A stretch of 64,000 bases of DNA from Cyanoderma ruficeps (GCA_008694505.1 VZDJ01000623.1:14534988-14598987), one strand, 5' to 3'; shown: positions 52,293 through 62,794, counted from the first letter of the stretch. Made by a program: numbers and translations. The notes: generated from the letters alone by a model not told the origin.

Positions 52293-52370
52293 GTCAGGTG
52301 GTATAAATGGGATGGACTCCATTGAAATCAGAGGAGTGACTGTGATTTCCACCGGCTGAGGATCTAGGCT
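52293..52370. repeat. Second ancient palindromic repeat remnant in the DLG2 3' UTR
   Basis: Nested inverted segments share one centre: GGTGG (52297-52301) with CCACC (52349-52353), AAAT (52305-52308) with ATTT (52345-52348), and ACTCC (52316-52320) with GGAGT (52333-52337). The core 'gactccattgaaatcag' and the end 'accggctgaggatct' resemble a widespread amniote palindromic repeat built around 'aactccattgaagtcaatgg', common in non-avian sauropsids (from memory). This copy is diverged, and the outer left arm is poorly preserved. Confidence 0.6.
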
Positions 52371-52525
52371 AGCTATATGCTGGATAGATTTTAGATGTTA
52401 TCTGTTGTTAGCTTTGATGCTGATTTGTGTCCTAGAATGGAAACTTTATTTTTTAGTATAGTGACCTCATTCTTATTTCTGAACCAATTGACAAAATGTC
52501 TGATTTTTAATGGGAAAGAAAAAAG

Positions 52526-52531
52526 TTTATT
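52526..52531 (-). terminator. Alternative poly(A) signal (AATAAA, minus strand)
   Basis: AATAAA on the minus strand is followed at once by a U-rich run (CUUUUUUCUUUCCC) and later by UUUUGUC. This is a plausible downstream-element arrangement for a shorter DLG2 transcript. Confidence 0.35.
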
Positions 52532-53894
52532 CCACCAAGGAATGGGCTTGCACACTTGAATGCAGTTGCACAGTGAACCACATGCATAACATGACAGGCA
52601 AAATGTTCAAGAGGGAAAATATTGAGATTAAAAGCTGTGAAGGATAAAAGACCACTTTCTGTGAACACGGCAGATATTATGGCTTTAAATCTGCATCTGA
52701 AAAAGGAGGTTCTTACTTTTTCCTCAAGATGGTTTTTCCTACAAATATCTTCATGTGTTTTCACTCTCTGAACCCTCTGGTCAGGGATACAATTTGAAAA
52801 ACAAATATTAAAATATAAGAAAACCAAAACAAAAGTACAGTTTGAATGGGTGCCGATGAGTGAGTAACAGCGAGGGTGTAATGCCAACAATTTCTCCATA
52901 GAAAACGACTGCAAATAGGTAGGTGGATGTTGTATACCTAGGACACTGTTGCTGGCTCGTAGTGGTTATTAGCTCAGGTACCACACTGCTCTCCAGGATG
53001 AGGATTTGTAATTTCAGTGCAACGGAGAGATTTCTTATCCTTGACTTTCACCGAGTGGTTCCTAGGACCCTATCCATACCGGAGCATCAAACCATGCTAG
53101 CTACAAACACAATTACATCACAGAATATTGATCTAGAAACAGCCTTTACTACCAAAGAAATTACAAAGCGCTAGCATGGACAGGGTACCTCTGTAGGAAG
53201 GGGGATTAAGCAAGAAAGAGGCTCTTTCACTGGTCGATGGTCAGACCATGAGACCAGTGAAGAAATGCCATTCCACGGAGCCCTGTTAGCAAGCTCTCAA
53301 TGAGTCAGTACATGGAAGATTTTTTTATTTTTTCATTTGTGGCAAGGAAAAATAATTAAGTTGTAATATTGCACATCTGCACAAAGCTAGCAAGATGTCA
53401 TTGTGATCATTCATGGGTGGACAAAAAGCTGGGATAATTTTGATTCTGCTTAGACCCTACGGTGCTACACACTGTGCCAGAACATGAGATATAGCACCAG
53501 GGGTGTGATCTGGCACTTTTCCTAAAGGGTCCAGCATTTGCAATGGTCTCATGGTTAGACGCTCCCAAGTCTTTTACATGGACAGAAAAGGAATCTGATT
53601 ATGCCAAGCTGTGTTAACACCAATATGGAGTCAGGTGCCAATTGCTGTGGGTTGTGAGTTTGGACTTCTTCTTTTTCACCAGATGTAATTTTGCATGAGT
53701 CTTATGCTTTTCTTCCTCCTCCCACTACCACCCAGTATGATCTGAACAGCTGCAATGCAAAAATAGACTGCAGCTCTGAGGATGCTGCAACATGGAATGC
53801 AAAACATCAACACACAAAACAAATGGGAGTACAAGTCCTAAGGGAAATAAGACCTCTCACTGATTCTCTTGACGATTTGTTTTTAAATATATGT

Positions 53895-53930
53895 TTTATT
53901 TAAAAAAAAAAAAAGAAAAAAAAAAAGAAG
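53895..53930 (-). terminator. Proximal poly(A) signal preceded by a U-rich tract (minus strand)
   Basis: The plus strand reads TTTATT (53895-53900) followed by an almost pure A tract to about 53927. On the minus strand this is a long U/C-rich tract leading directly into AAUAAA. Upstream U-rich elements can promote cleavage, but I see no GU-rich element below it, so use is uncertain. The tract could also be a simple repeat or a retroposed tail. Confidence 0.3.
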
Positions 53931-56002
53931 TGCAATGTCAACTCTAAAATGGAAGCACAAACAACAGACAGGGAAAAATAAATAATGTTACTACAGTAAC
54001 CAAGGACTGATGGAAAAATCGATTGTACTCAGCTGTAGTGTTACTGTTCACCGTAAAGCACAGCACATGACAAAGCAAAACAGTTACTAGAAGGATAGTA
54101 CCATAAAAGGCTGCATGCTGAACTAAGAAACAAAGAAGCAGATGTGATTGATTGCTTAAAAACAGTGCTGAAAATTAGAATGAAGTTCCTGCTTTAGGAT
54201 ACTTGGTTTTTCAGGTCTGGTGGGCTATTTCCCAACCTGGGGCAATAGTATTTTGCTAGCATGGAAAAATCCATGGCTTTGAAAGATCTGGGGCCACTCT
54301 GTGGACTTCTGCAGAATTATCCAAAATCAAAGCATTCATTAATTAATATTTAAAAAACCCAAAAGTTTATAGCCCTTCTGGTTACAAAGCTCTTCTGGAG
54401 ACTTAACTGAAACCCTTGTTTATAAATCTGCGCTGACCAGGCAGGAAAAATAGTTAAAGAAGTGTGAACTTCTCAGAGTTACCATAGTTGGGCAGTAAGC
54501 ATGAGAGGCCCGCTCAGAGCCAGTAAAATGCCCGTATTTTTAACCCTGTCACTGCTGGTGGCTTTTGCAAACATCCAGCTCGTCGCGCTGTCCGCGGAAG
54601 GTGGCTGGATAGACCCGTCAGCTGGACAGGGTGCAGCAATGTAAGCTTCAAACAGACAGGTGCCAGAGGAGTCTATTTAGCATTTGCCCTTAAGACATCC
54701 GTAAGCATTAGGGCTGCTGTAGCCACCAGCTATAAGCGTGGCACTCCCGCAGTGCAGCGGAGGCAGGAGCGTGGGTTTTATAGAGAACATGGTCCAGCAG
54801 CAGCAAAGGCAATTCAGTTTTACTGTCACAGCATCTGTTGCAAGTTGTCCCCTTGTAAGTCCGTAAAGAATGGCATTAGTATACAGAAGAAGGGCAATGT
54901 GAAATGAGAAAAAAATACCTCCTTCTCCCCTTCCATACATCCCAAACTGCAATTCCACAGACTTGCCCCAAATCCCTCACAAATGCCTATTGCCTCAGTT
55001 TTTGCTTTTAAGACCCTTGTTGACTGTGAAATGAATGAAGATACAAGTTAGTTGGCGACCTGCCTGATAAGAGAGGAAAGATCAAAGGCTTTTTTTATTT
55101 CCCTGAAGGAAACAGGAAGAATCATAAAACGTTTAGGGATTAAGGGTGCCTCCTTCCTAAGACAGAAATTATTAACTGCATTTAAGCACTGACATTTTGC
55201 TTCTGAATAGCTGTCCCTCTCAAAGATGCATTATTATCCTTTTGTGTTCAGAAAATTCCTACAGGGCAGTGAGTTCAAGACATCTTTCCACAGGAGTTCA
55301 TTATGATTAAACAGAGGCAAGGGAGAGGATTAAATTGAAAGAAAAACAAGATGACAACTACAATTTAAGGAATTATCTTGCTTGTCATTACTAATAGAGA
55401 ATCTCTTATGGAAGAGGTATAATGCAACTTGATGGTCCTCTTTACATTTGACAGTCGCGCAAGGGTGTAAATATTTAATCTTTCAATTAATTAATCTTTA
55501 CAAAATATCTTCACAAAAACATTTTACCTATAGAAATTAGTTTCTATACATCAATATATTTTTATTTTTATAAATTATTCCATCTTTAAGTGCCTTCTAT
55601 CAATATAAATGATAAAATAGACAATCAAAAAATTTAAAGCTTTTCCCAGTTGTATCCCTCCTTGTTAACGTAGGTGCTGTAAATCCTCATACATGTGTGT
55701 GTCCACATGGGAATGTGTTTCTGTGCACGTGTGTGTGATGTGAAATGCTTCCATCCTCTCCCACCCCTAAACACCATCAAAATAAACCATATTGTTGGTA
55801 GTTCCTGATGCAATAGTGCTTCCAAAGGGGAAAAAAAGAAATGGTTGACTTGGTTTCAGAAATCAAAAGATGTGCATAGTTACCAAAGTCGAGGTGTACC
55901 AACTACAAATGTGCAATGACAAGCTTAGAACAGGACCCACCTCCCAGTCAGGTCACGGAGTGTCCTAACAGTTACCTCAGTAGGAAGGAGACCAAATACT
56001 CT

Positions 56003-56203
56003 GAGCTTGATTTTGCAAGGTGCATGTGGCCCTGATGGAGCAAAAATGCTTAAGCCTGTGCTTAGCTTTGAGCACGTGAATAGTCCTACTGGAACTGGTG
56101 GGACTGAACGGCATAGGGAAGGGTCACAAGTGACTCCAAATCAACAGGCTACTCAAGTGTAGGAATTGGGGTCAAGTGCTGAGCGCCTTGCAGGATCAAG
56201 CCC
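56003..56203. repeat. Ancient palindromic MITE-like repeat remnant inside the DLG2 3' UTR
   Basis: The ends are inverted copies of each other: 56004-56020 (agcttgattttgcaagg) against the reverse complement of 56186-56202, with 14 of 17 bases matching. The centre is also self-complementary: 56082-56090 (agtcctact) pairs with 56097-56105 (ggtgggact), allowing G:T pairs. Motifs such as 'tgcttagctttgagcac' and 'gcaggatcaagccc' resemble a palindromic MITE-type family that I remember as abundant in turtle and crocodilian genomes. The family name cannot be verified here. It is old and degraded, with no sign of recent mobility. Confidence 0.6.
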
Positions 56204-56585
56204 TATATGAGGTTCAAGAGCTGGGAACTTCTCTAAAGCAATCAACACACTGAGCTCAGCCATTGAAATTGATCAAAATGTCCGCGTGGGCACAGGAGGT
56301 GGCTTAGCTCTCCTTGACAGAGGGTCTCCATGTCAAAAGTTTATACCTACAACTCGTGCTCTGAGCACACAACAGATTTGCTTTATATGGTAGAAGTCTT
56401 TTTGTTCCTACCCTTTGACCCATCAGTGTCCTTCATGGCTTCAAACACTTTGTGTTGTACATTCATCAAAATTCACATTGACTGCAAAGAACATAAATGC
56501 AACAAAAACAGGAAAGCCTCCAAATAGTATATTATAGTTTTCTTCTAAATATTCTCCCGTCGTAATCAGAGGTGCAGTGGCTAAT

Positions 56586-56692
56586 TTATAATTTTTCCTT
56601 TGAAGGAATCCAGATGAAAGGCCCAGATTGTTCTTCAATTACAAGTTTGCATTGATTATATATATCTTCTAAGCTATCTCCTTGGACAATAG
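56586..56692 (-). CDS. DLG2: DLG2 terminal coding exon with stop codon (C-terminus ...WIPSKEKL)
   Basis: On the minus strand the acceptor 'ttttctctactgcag' is followed by CT, which completes an Ala codon. Then come [34 protein letters not shown] and the stop TAA at 56588-56586. It is the last piece of the GK domain and the true C-terminus of the protein. The coding length of 107 nt fits the preceding exon's phase exactly. The ending [17 protein letters not shown] is characteristic of DLG2; DLG1 and DLG4 end differently. Ser in GDSLED stands where I recall Thr in mammals, a conservative change. The 3' UTR follows directly to the left. Confidence 0.97.
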
Positions 56693-57397
56693 CTGCAGTA
56701 GAGAAAACATATTAATATTTCTTTTAATTGATAGATACAGCATCCAGTGTCAGCAGATCTTCAACACACTTATAGATACTCATGGAAGGAGAAGAAATAC
56801 TGGCATACCCAGATAGATGTTGATTACAGAAAAGTTGTACCCCTGCAGATGACAACTAAGTTCAGATTAATGGCACCTGCCTATGACAGAGACCCATCCC
56901 ACTGCTTGCACTAAGACTGAGCCAGGTTAGTTCAGAGAACTAGCAGTTCTGTCCTGGGGAGGGCACCACAAGAGATTCCCACTGTTGGAGGTTAAGTGTT
57001 ACAACTTCATTTGATTTAGAATCTACTTCAGCAGCGGGCAGCAGCAGATTTACAGCTTTTCTGATCTGGTTATAATGAATTCGCTCTTGGCTGCTGAGGT
57101 TAACAAGATCAGGCCCAAGCTGACAAAGTAAAGCAACTGTAACACAAAGCACAGTGGTTTGTCCCTTAATTTTCCTCGGCATAGATACTCCTTCAGGACA
57201 TCAAACTTCTGGAGTTTGAGGAGTCAAGTGCTGCAACTGCTCTTGAATTTCAAGGAAACCATACTCTCAAGCCAGAAGTCCTTTCTCTGGGCACACTATA
57301 CTGATAGGTACTCTAGGTCAAAGACAGAGTTGATCCAGTAGTTTTGCAATAGAAGACTACATCTTGTGGAAAAAAAATGGTATTAATAAAAACATAC
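56693..57397 (-). other. DLG2: DLG2 last intron (705 bp)
   Basis: The donor GTATGT and acceptor TACTGCAG (minus strand) bound this intron. It separates GEYFT from AIVQGD. No repeat element or conserved RNA was recognised within it. Confidence 0.93.
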
Positions 57398-57489
57398 CTG
57401 TGAAATATTCTCCAAATTCTTGTTCTAATTTAATTGCTCGATCATAGGTTTTCTTTGCTTGCTCCTCTGTAAGACGTTTATTCATTTCC
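57398..57489 (-). CDS. DLG2: DLG2 coding exon: GK domain helical segment ([20 protein letters not shown]...)
   Basis: The exon is 92 nt on the minus strand, with acceptor 'catgtttctag' and donor GTATGT. Its first G completes the Met split from the previous exon, and it then encodes [20 protein letters not shown] followed by [10 protein letters not shown]. It ends with one G that pairs with CT of the last exon to make Ala. It is too short to appear as a long open frame and was found by continuing the GK domain along the minus strand. [23 protein letters not shown] is the helical lid-side portion of the MAGUK GK domain, and the [12 protein letters not shown] wording fits DLG2 specifically. No disruption is seen. 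Confidence 0.96.
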
Positions 57490-59351
57490 CTAGAAACATG
57501 GAGGAAATAAAAAGTTTACATTCTTGCTAGAATGGCTTTCGAAAGGCATGCTTAACTGAATCACAGATGGACTGAGATTGGTAAAAGAGTAAAACAGTAA
57601 AATTCTTCCAATGGTTCATGGACAGCTTCAATATTTTCAATTTAATTTCATTCTTATGTGGTACAAAACTACTTCTTCAGACTATTTCCCATTTCACTTT
57701 TCTCCACCATATTTTTATCTTGGGTTCACTACTCTGCATTCTCAAACAAAATACAAGGCTCAAGTCTGGTAGCTGCTAACTGACATTGACTTGAGACATC
57801 AGGAACCCACAGACAGGTCTGGAATCCAGGACATGCCATAGTTGGGGCACTCAGCACTCCTGCCTGAAGCTCCTTCAGGAACCTCCTCAGATGGATAAGG
57901 TTGTACTGACTGCTTATTGAATGCCAACAAACATAAAAACAAAGACAGACAGTAACATTCTGGTTTTGTTCAGTGTTTTGTTATTTGATGGCGCATTTCT
58001 GTTTCAACAGAAGCATTATTTAATAATTTTAAGAAATCAGTTGTCTGTGCACACTTAGGTATTAATACCACTGTATATTTGCAATGAATCGAGCTCATGC
58101 TGATTTACTGCCTTATATGCTTGTAGATGTCTAAATTATCAATAACAAATAGGGCTTGCTTGTTCTAGCATTTTTTCCAGTGTAGATTCATTTCTTCTTA
58201 AAACATGACAGAAATTTTCTGAGGCAAGTAGGAAAGCATAAATCTGATTTTATGCCTTATATGAATTATATGATTATGTGGTAATGGACTGTATACAGTA
58301 TGCCACAGGTGATGCATGTAGGAAATTATGGACATGATTGTGCAAAAAAATTGCTCTATGAAGTGCACAACAGGATGAACTTGCTACAGCTAACTCCTAC
58401 TTGGCTTCTGAAAAACATTCTGGAAGTTGTCCAGGATGCAAAAAGGTGTTTCCAGAAATGGCTTAAAGCTGCTTACCTATATAAGTTACCATATACTTTG
58501 GAACACTGCTTAGAAAAATCTCTTTGCAAATACTAATGCCATGGAGAAAGCAGGTTTATAAAATGAAGGCTAACAAAGGCTTCTTTTAAAATTTATGTCA
58601 GTTATTTGTAGATTATATAAAAATATAATACTAATTCTATTTATTGGAAAGATTGCTATCAAATCAAGTTCAGGTGGATTCCACATCAGCTACACCTACT
58701 TTAGGTGACTGAACTAAAACTCTGTCTTGAAGTGGGACATACCACGGCAAATTCTTAGGCAAACTTAACATTTTCATCTTACAGGCACTTTACCAATATT
58801 GTAATGCTAACAATATCCTCTTCCTTTCAGATCTATTTCTGGTAAATTTTTGAGAAGTCTTCCCTTCCTCAAAATCTTTGAATAGCAGAAAAGATAATAC
58901 AAATAAAATATAAGAAGTGTTTAAATTAGAAAGTACTTTGAAACAGGTAGAAATTTGCATTACACTTTCAGGCTGTAGGTTTGCCTGGGGTATAAAATGG
59001 TGCTAGTTTTATTCCTGACTCTGCCCATTCTGTGCCTTTAGAAGAGAGGACGGAGAAGGGGGAGGACCATGATATCAATTCTTCATGAGGAAATTAAAGT
59101 GCTGTCATACTGCCATCCCTTCTATTTCTTATTTCTTAGCCAGGGACCTGCACAGCTGGTGAATTCAAAATACAGTGCACATTTTTCAAGGTTCTCTTTC
59201 TCTCCCAGTGAAGAGCTCACCCAGGCTGGTTCTTTCTTACTTCCATTTCTCACCCCCATGGTCTCACCACTGCCTCATTCCTCGAGAAAGAGAGGCTGAT
59301 TGAAGGGTATGAACAAGCAAGCCTCTGGGAATAAACCAGGTGGAGTCATGT

Positions 59352-59584
59352 AGGAGTGGGAAGAGAGGAATGGAGGAAGGGGAGGGAAGGGGAGGGAAGA
59401 GGAAGGAAGGAAGGAGGGAGGGAGGNNNNNNNNNNNNNNNNNNNNNNNNNNNNNNNNNNNNNNNNNNNNNNNNNNNNNNNNNNNNNNNNNNNNNNNNNNN
59501 NNNNNNNNNNNNNGGAAGGAAGGAAGGAAGGAAGGAAGGAAGGAAGGAAGGAAGGAAGGAAGGAAGGAAGGAAGGAAGGAAGGA
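59352..59584. repeat. GGAA microsatellite with assembly gap
   Basis: An imperfect purine tract (ggaagggga, gggaagagg, ggagggagg) runs to 59425. It is interrupted by 88 N at 59426-59513 and continues as pure GGAA to 59584. The N run is an assembly gap inside the repeat, so the true repeat length is unknown. It lies inside a DLG2 intron. Confidence 0.95.
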
Positions 59585-59924
59585 CCAGTTTGTTTACAGC
59601 AATGGCCATGTGCTCTTTCAAGAGCAGGTGCAAACTTGATTTATGCTCCCTTCACTCTTCTTACCTCCACTCAGATCGGTGCAAGTAAGCATATGCATAA
59701 ATGAGAGACTACAACTTTATGTGGTAATTTTGATGAAAGATAAATCTATTGTCTTTGTTTCTCTGCATCCTGTGATTAGAAATTTTTTGTCTTTCGTGTT
59801 TTGACTTTGCTATTGAAGTAGCTTTCAACTTATTTGTATGAATAGGAGTAATAGTTATGACAGATAAACCTATAATTTTTTTTTGTGTTGCAGTAGTTAC
59901 ATACCTAAAAAGGACTGAATCACA

Positions 59925-60040
59925 GAATCATTAAGTTGGAAAAGACCTCCAAGATCATCAAGTCCAACCTTTGACTGATCACCACCTTGTTAACTAGATC
60001 ACAGAACTGAGTGCCAAGTCCAGACATTTCTTAAACAGCT
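59925..60040 (-). mobile_element. CR1 LINE 3'-end fragment
   Basis: The plus strand reads 'gaatcacagaatcattaag', then 'ttggaaaagacctccaagat' and 'catcaagtccaacc', the reverse complement of the CR1 3' terminus. It then continues into the adjoining CR1 3' UTR ('gagtgccaagtccag'). It is severely 5'-truncated and lies in DLG2's sense orientation. Confidence 0.92.
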
Positions 60041-60711
60041 CACTTGTTTTATTGCCCTAAGTGAAGTATTAGCATTGCTTTGGTTCAATAACAGAATGAT
60101 TGTCATAATATTTTGCATCTTCATAACACCATTCAGTTTATTCATGGATTTGCTGTTCTAAAATCAAATCAACAAAGCCTTTATGGTACTGCCACTTTTC
60201 TGCTTCTTTCTGATTTATTTTTCAGAATAAGGGTCACTTTTATTTACTTTGCTTTTTAATCACCCCAGAGGCACTAAACAAATAATGGAAATTTTTTATG
60301 AATGGGAGAACTGTACATTAAGATCTCTGTTAAAGCAACCAATGCAGAAGGCAGGCTAGCAGATGACCCTTCCACTTCTACACAGCAACAAAATCAGAAT
60401 ATTATTGAATTGTAGGGCTGAAAGAAAAGTCAAGAAGTCAGGATAGTGCTGGGCAAGTACCCAATATTGTTCATCATTCCTTGCAACGTGGCTGGACATA
60501 CAGCAAGCTCATGGGCAAAGGCAGGGCCAAGAAGAATGCATATTCCCGGGATGGGTTGGGTTGGCATTCTTGGGCTCTGTGATCAGTGGCTGCAGGTACA
60601 CTGTTACCATCACCAGACACGCATCTGTCACAAGAGGGGGAGTGCCAACATTTTAGCTGTCAAACGCATACCTATGGCACTACCTGGTATTTGCAGAGCC
60701 CTGGGGAGGGG

Positions 60712-61640
60712 AATCACAGAATCACAGAATGACTAGGTTGGAAGAGACCCTCAAGATTGAGTCCAACCCATGCCCTAACATCTCAACTAAACCATGCCAC
60801 CGAATGCCACATCCAGTTTTTTAAAAACAACCAGGGATGGTGACTCCACCACCTCTCTGGGCAAACCATTCCAGTACTTTATCACCCTTTCTATAAAAAA
60901 AAATTCCTAATATCCAACCTATATTTTCCTTGGCACAACTTAAGGCTGTGTCCTCACGTTCCATCAGTTGCTGCCTGGAGAAAGTGACCAACCCCCAGCT
61001 GGCTACAGCCACCTTTCAGGAAGTTGTAGAGAGTGATAAGGTCACCTCTGAGTCTCCTTTTCTCCAGGCTAAACAGCCCCAGTTCCTCCAGTCATTCCTC
61101 ACAGGGTTTGTGTTCCAAGCCCTTCACCAGCTTTGTTGCCCTCTGGACACGCTCAAGCATCTCAACGTCCTTCCTAAACTGAGGGGCCAGAACTGGACGC
61201 AGCACTCAAGGTGTGGCCTCACCAGTGCCATGTACAGGGGAAGAATGACCTCCCTGCTCCTGCTGGCCACACCATTCCTGATACAGGCCAGGATGCCATT
61301 GGCCCACTTGGCTACCAAGACACACTGCTGGCTCATGTTCAGTTGCTGTCACCAGTACCCCTAGGTCCCTTTCCTCCTGGCCACTGTCCAGCCACACCGT
61401 CCTCAGCTAATAGCATTGCAGGGGGTTATTGTCCTGCCAAAATGCAGGACTTGGCACTTGGACTTATTGACTTCATCTTATCAGTCTCTGCCCTCCATCC
61501 AACCATTCCAGGTCTCTCTGCAGAGCCCTCCTACCTTCCAGCAGATTGACACACACTCCCAGCTTAGTGTCATCTCTAAATTTACTAATGAAAGATTCAG
61601 TACTCTCAGCCATATCAATAAAAATACTGAACAGAATTGG
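60712..61640 (-). mobile_element. CR1 LINE, longest copy in the window (3' UTR plus C-terminal RT region, degraded)
   Basis: It begins at 'atcacagaatcacagaatga' (CR1 3' tail, reversed) and runs continuously through the CR1 3' UTR into the coding part. Minus-strand translation at 61124-61336 gives [20 protein letters not shown] followed by [20 protein letters not shown], the C-terminal region of CR1 ORF2 reverse transcriptase. The farther part (to about 61640, 'agcttagtgtcatctctaaa') is the more upstream RT region. Stops and frameshifts break the frame, so it is an inactive 5'-truncated copy. It sits in DLG2's large intron, sense to the gene. Confidence 0.95.
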
Positions 61641-61814
61641 CAGAGTTCAAAATTTCACCCTTATCACAGCAAATTAAGCTGATAGCTCTTGCATAACTGT
61701 AAGTGTACATGGAAAACAACTTGATAACTATGTATTTTATCCTGAGTTTTAACTCAGGATGAATATCAATTCCACATTTTCTTCTCTCTGTGACACCAGA
61801 TAATTCTTGCTCCT

Positions 61815-62130
61815 CCTCCACCAGCAGGGTGGAAACCAGAATTAGGCCAGCACTCCAGCTGAGGCCTCATCCATACCCAGTAAAACAAAATAGCAGCCTA
61901 TTGTGTCCTTACACAACACTGATATGAATACAGCCCACAGTGGCAATTTCCTTTTTTTGCAACCACATTACCCATCTATTCGTATTCCTGTGTGATCCAC
62001 CCCAACTGCCAGATGCTTTTCTGCAGTGCTATAGCTAAATTATTCCATGCTTGTACTCATGCAATTCATTTTCTCTCCTTTGTGCTAAATTTCATCTTAC
62101 TGATCCTACACTGAGTTTTGATCTTATCCC
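61815..62130 (-). mobile_element. Older, highly diverged CR1/L3-like LINE fragment
   Basis: Plus-strand phrases such as 'actccagctgaggcctcatc', 'tttttttgcaaccacattac' and 'cagatgcttttctgcagtgc' follow the order of the reversed RT/3' region of CR1-clade LINEs. Divergence is clearly greater than in the neighbouring copy, and the ends are unclear. It may belong to an ancient CR1 subfamily. Confidence 0.5.
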
Positions 62131-62684
62131 CCAAGTATGTGCCACCTTGGACAGCCTTGGCAGCACGGAGCTTGTGCCTTCTCTTTCATTCCTGTAAGCA
62201 CTATGTTTGCCCCTCTCCAGTCCCATGGCTCCTTGACTATCCTCTTACAGACCTGCAGGTAAATGAAGGGCAGGTGAAGAGGACAGACACCTCAAGTCTG
62301 ACACAGGTTTAACCCCTGGTTTGTGCCCTTGGCCAGACCCTAAACCCCAAGAGCATCCGAGGATTCATGGGACAAGCCAAGCTGTGTGAGTGAGTCCCTG
62401 ATGAACTTGTTGCACAGGTTGGAGCAAATACACCAAGCGCTGGGTAGGGAGTCCTTCATGGTCCAGCACATAATCCCACATGTGCCAGCCTGAAAGGTTC
62501 AAAGTTCCTTAAGATACCAGGATACAGTGCATGACAGGCTCTGAGGGCACTCTTCCTACTTCATCTCATTATTACTGATTTTAGACAACAAGCAAAATGT
62601 AGACTCAAGACCTGTGTGGTGCCATTTGAGGCTTTACCCCACCCTCCCCCCAAAAGAAACAACCTCAAAGAAGTTTATACTCAC
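62131..62684. other. Intronic sequence without recognised elements
   Basis: Moderately GC-rich start (62140-62260), then ordinary sequence up to the exon. No element was recognised; the first part may still belong to the adjoining old LINE fragment. Confidence 0.4.
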
Positions 62685-62794
62685 ATCAGAGGCTCCCATG
62701 ATTTGGGCTTAATGAAGATAGCAATGGGATAGAGTTGTGCAACTTGTAGTCGTTTGATAGCATTTCCTGACACATCAAGTATACAGTGCTTGCC
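62685..62794 (-). CDS. DLG2: DLG2 coding exon: GK domain core (36 codons + 2 nt)
   Basis: The exon is 110 nt on the minus strand, with acceptor 'tgtttccaacag' and donor GTGAGT. It joins the upstream exon in phase 0, so ...VAER runs on as [20 protein letters not shown], then [12 protein letters not shown]. This is the conserved GK-domain segment containing the ILDVSGNA strand and loop. It ends with two bases (AT) that combine with the first G of the next exon to make Met, giving EPLM|EMNKR. One residue is odd: codon 33 (62696-62698) reads TGG (Trp) in KPKSWEPLM. From memory, vertebrate DLG2 has Leu there, and DLG1 and DLG4 have Met or Leu. A reading frame running upstream of the acceptor is intron read-through and not coding. 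Confidence 0.97.

Larger units (their letters stand above)
52371..56002. other. Central part of the putative DLG2 3' UTR
   Basis: No gene and no CR1 was recognised. Poly(A) candidates are listed separately. There is a very A/T-rich block at about 55465-55625. Short open frames here are unrelated to known proteins as far as I can judge. Confidence 0.4.
51522..56585 (-). other. DLG2: Probable long 3' UTR of DLG2
   Basis: The stretch leftward of the DLG2 stop has no recognisable CR1 element for about 5 kb, whereas CR1 pieces occur every few kb elsewhere. It has A/T-rich blocks and several minus-strand AATAAA signals (53895-53900, 52526-52531, 51522-51527). I place the distal end at the last signal before ordinary intergenic sequence resumes. 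A long 3' UTR is usual for this gene family. A single uncalled base sits at 51849, next to a C run. The extent is inferred: there is no transcript evidence here, and use of a nearer poly(A) site would shorten it. Confidence 0.5.
57490..62684 (-). other. DLG2: DLG2 intron (5.2 kb) with CR1 copies and a GGAA microsatellite
   Basis: The donor GTGAGT and acceptor TTTCTAG (minus strand) bound this intron. It interrupts the Met codon between EPL and EMNKR. It contains the GGAA tract with the assembly gap and three CR1-type blocks, listed separately. From 57490 to 59350 I see only ordinary A/T-rich intronic sequence. Confidence 0.93.
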
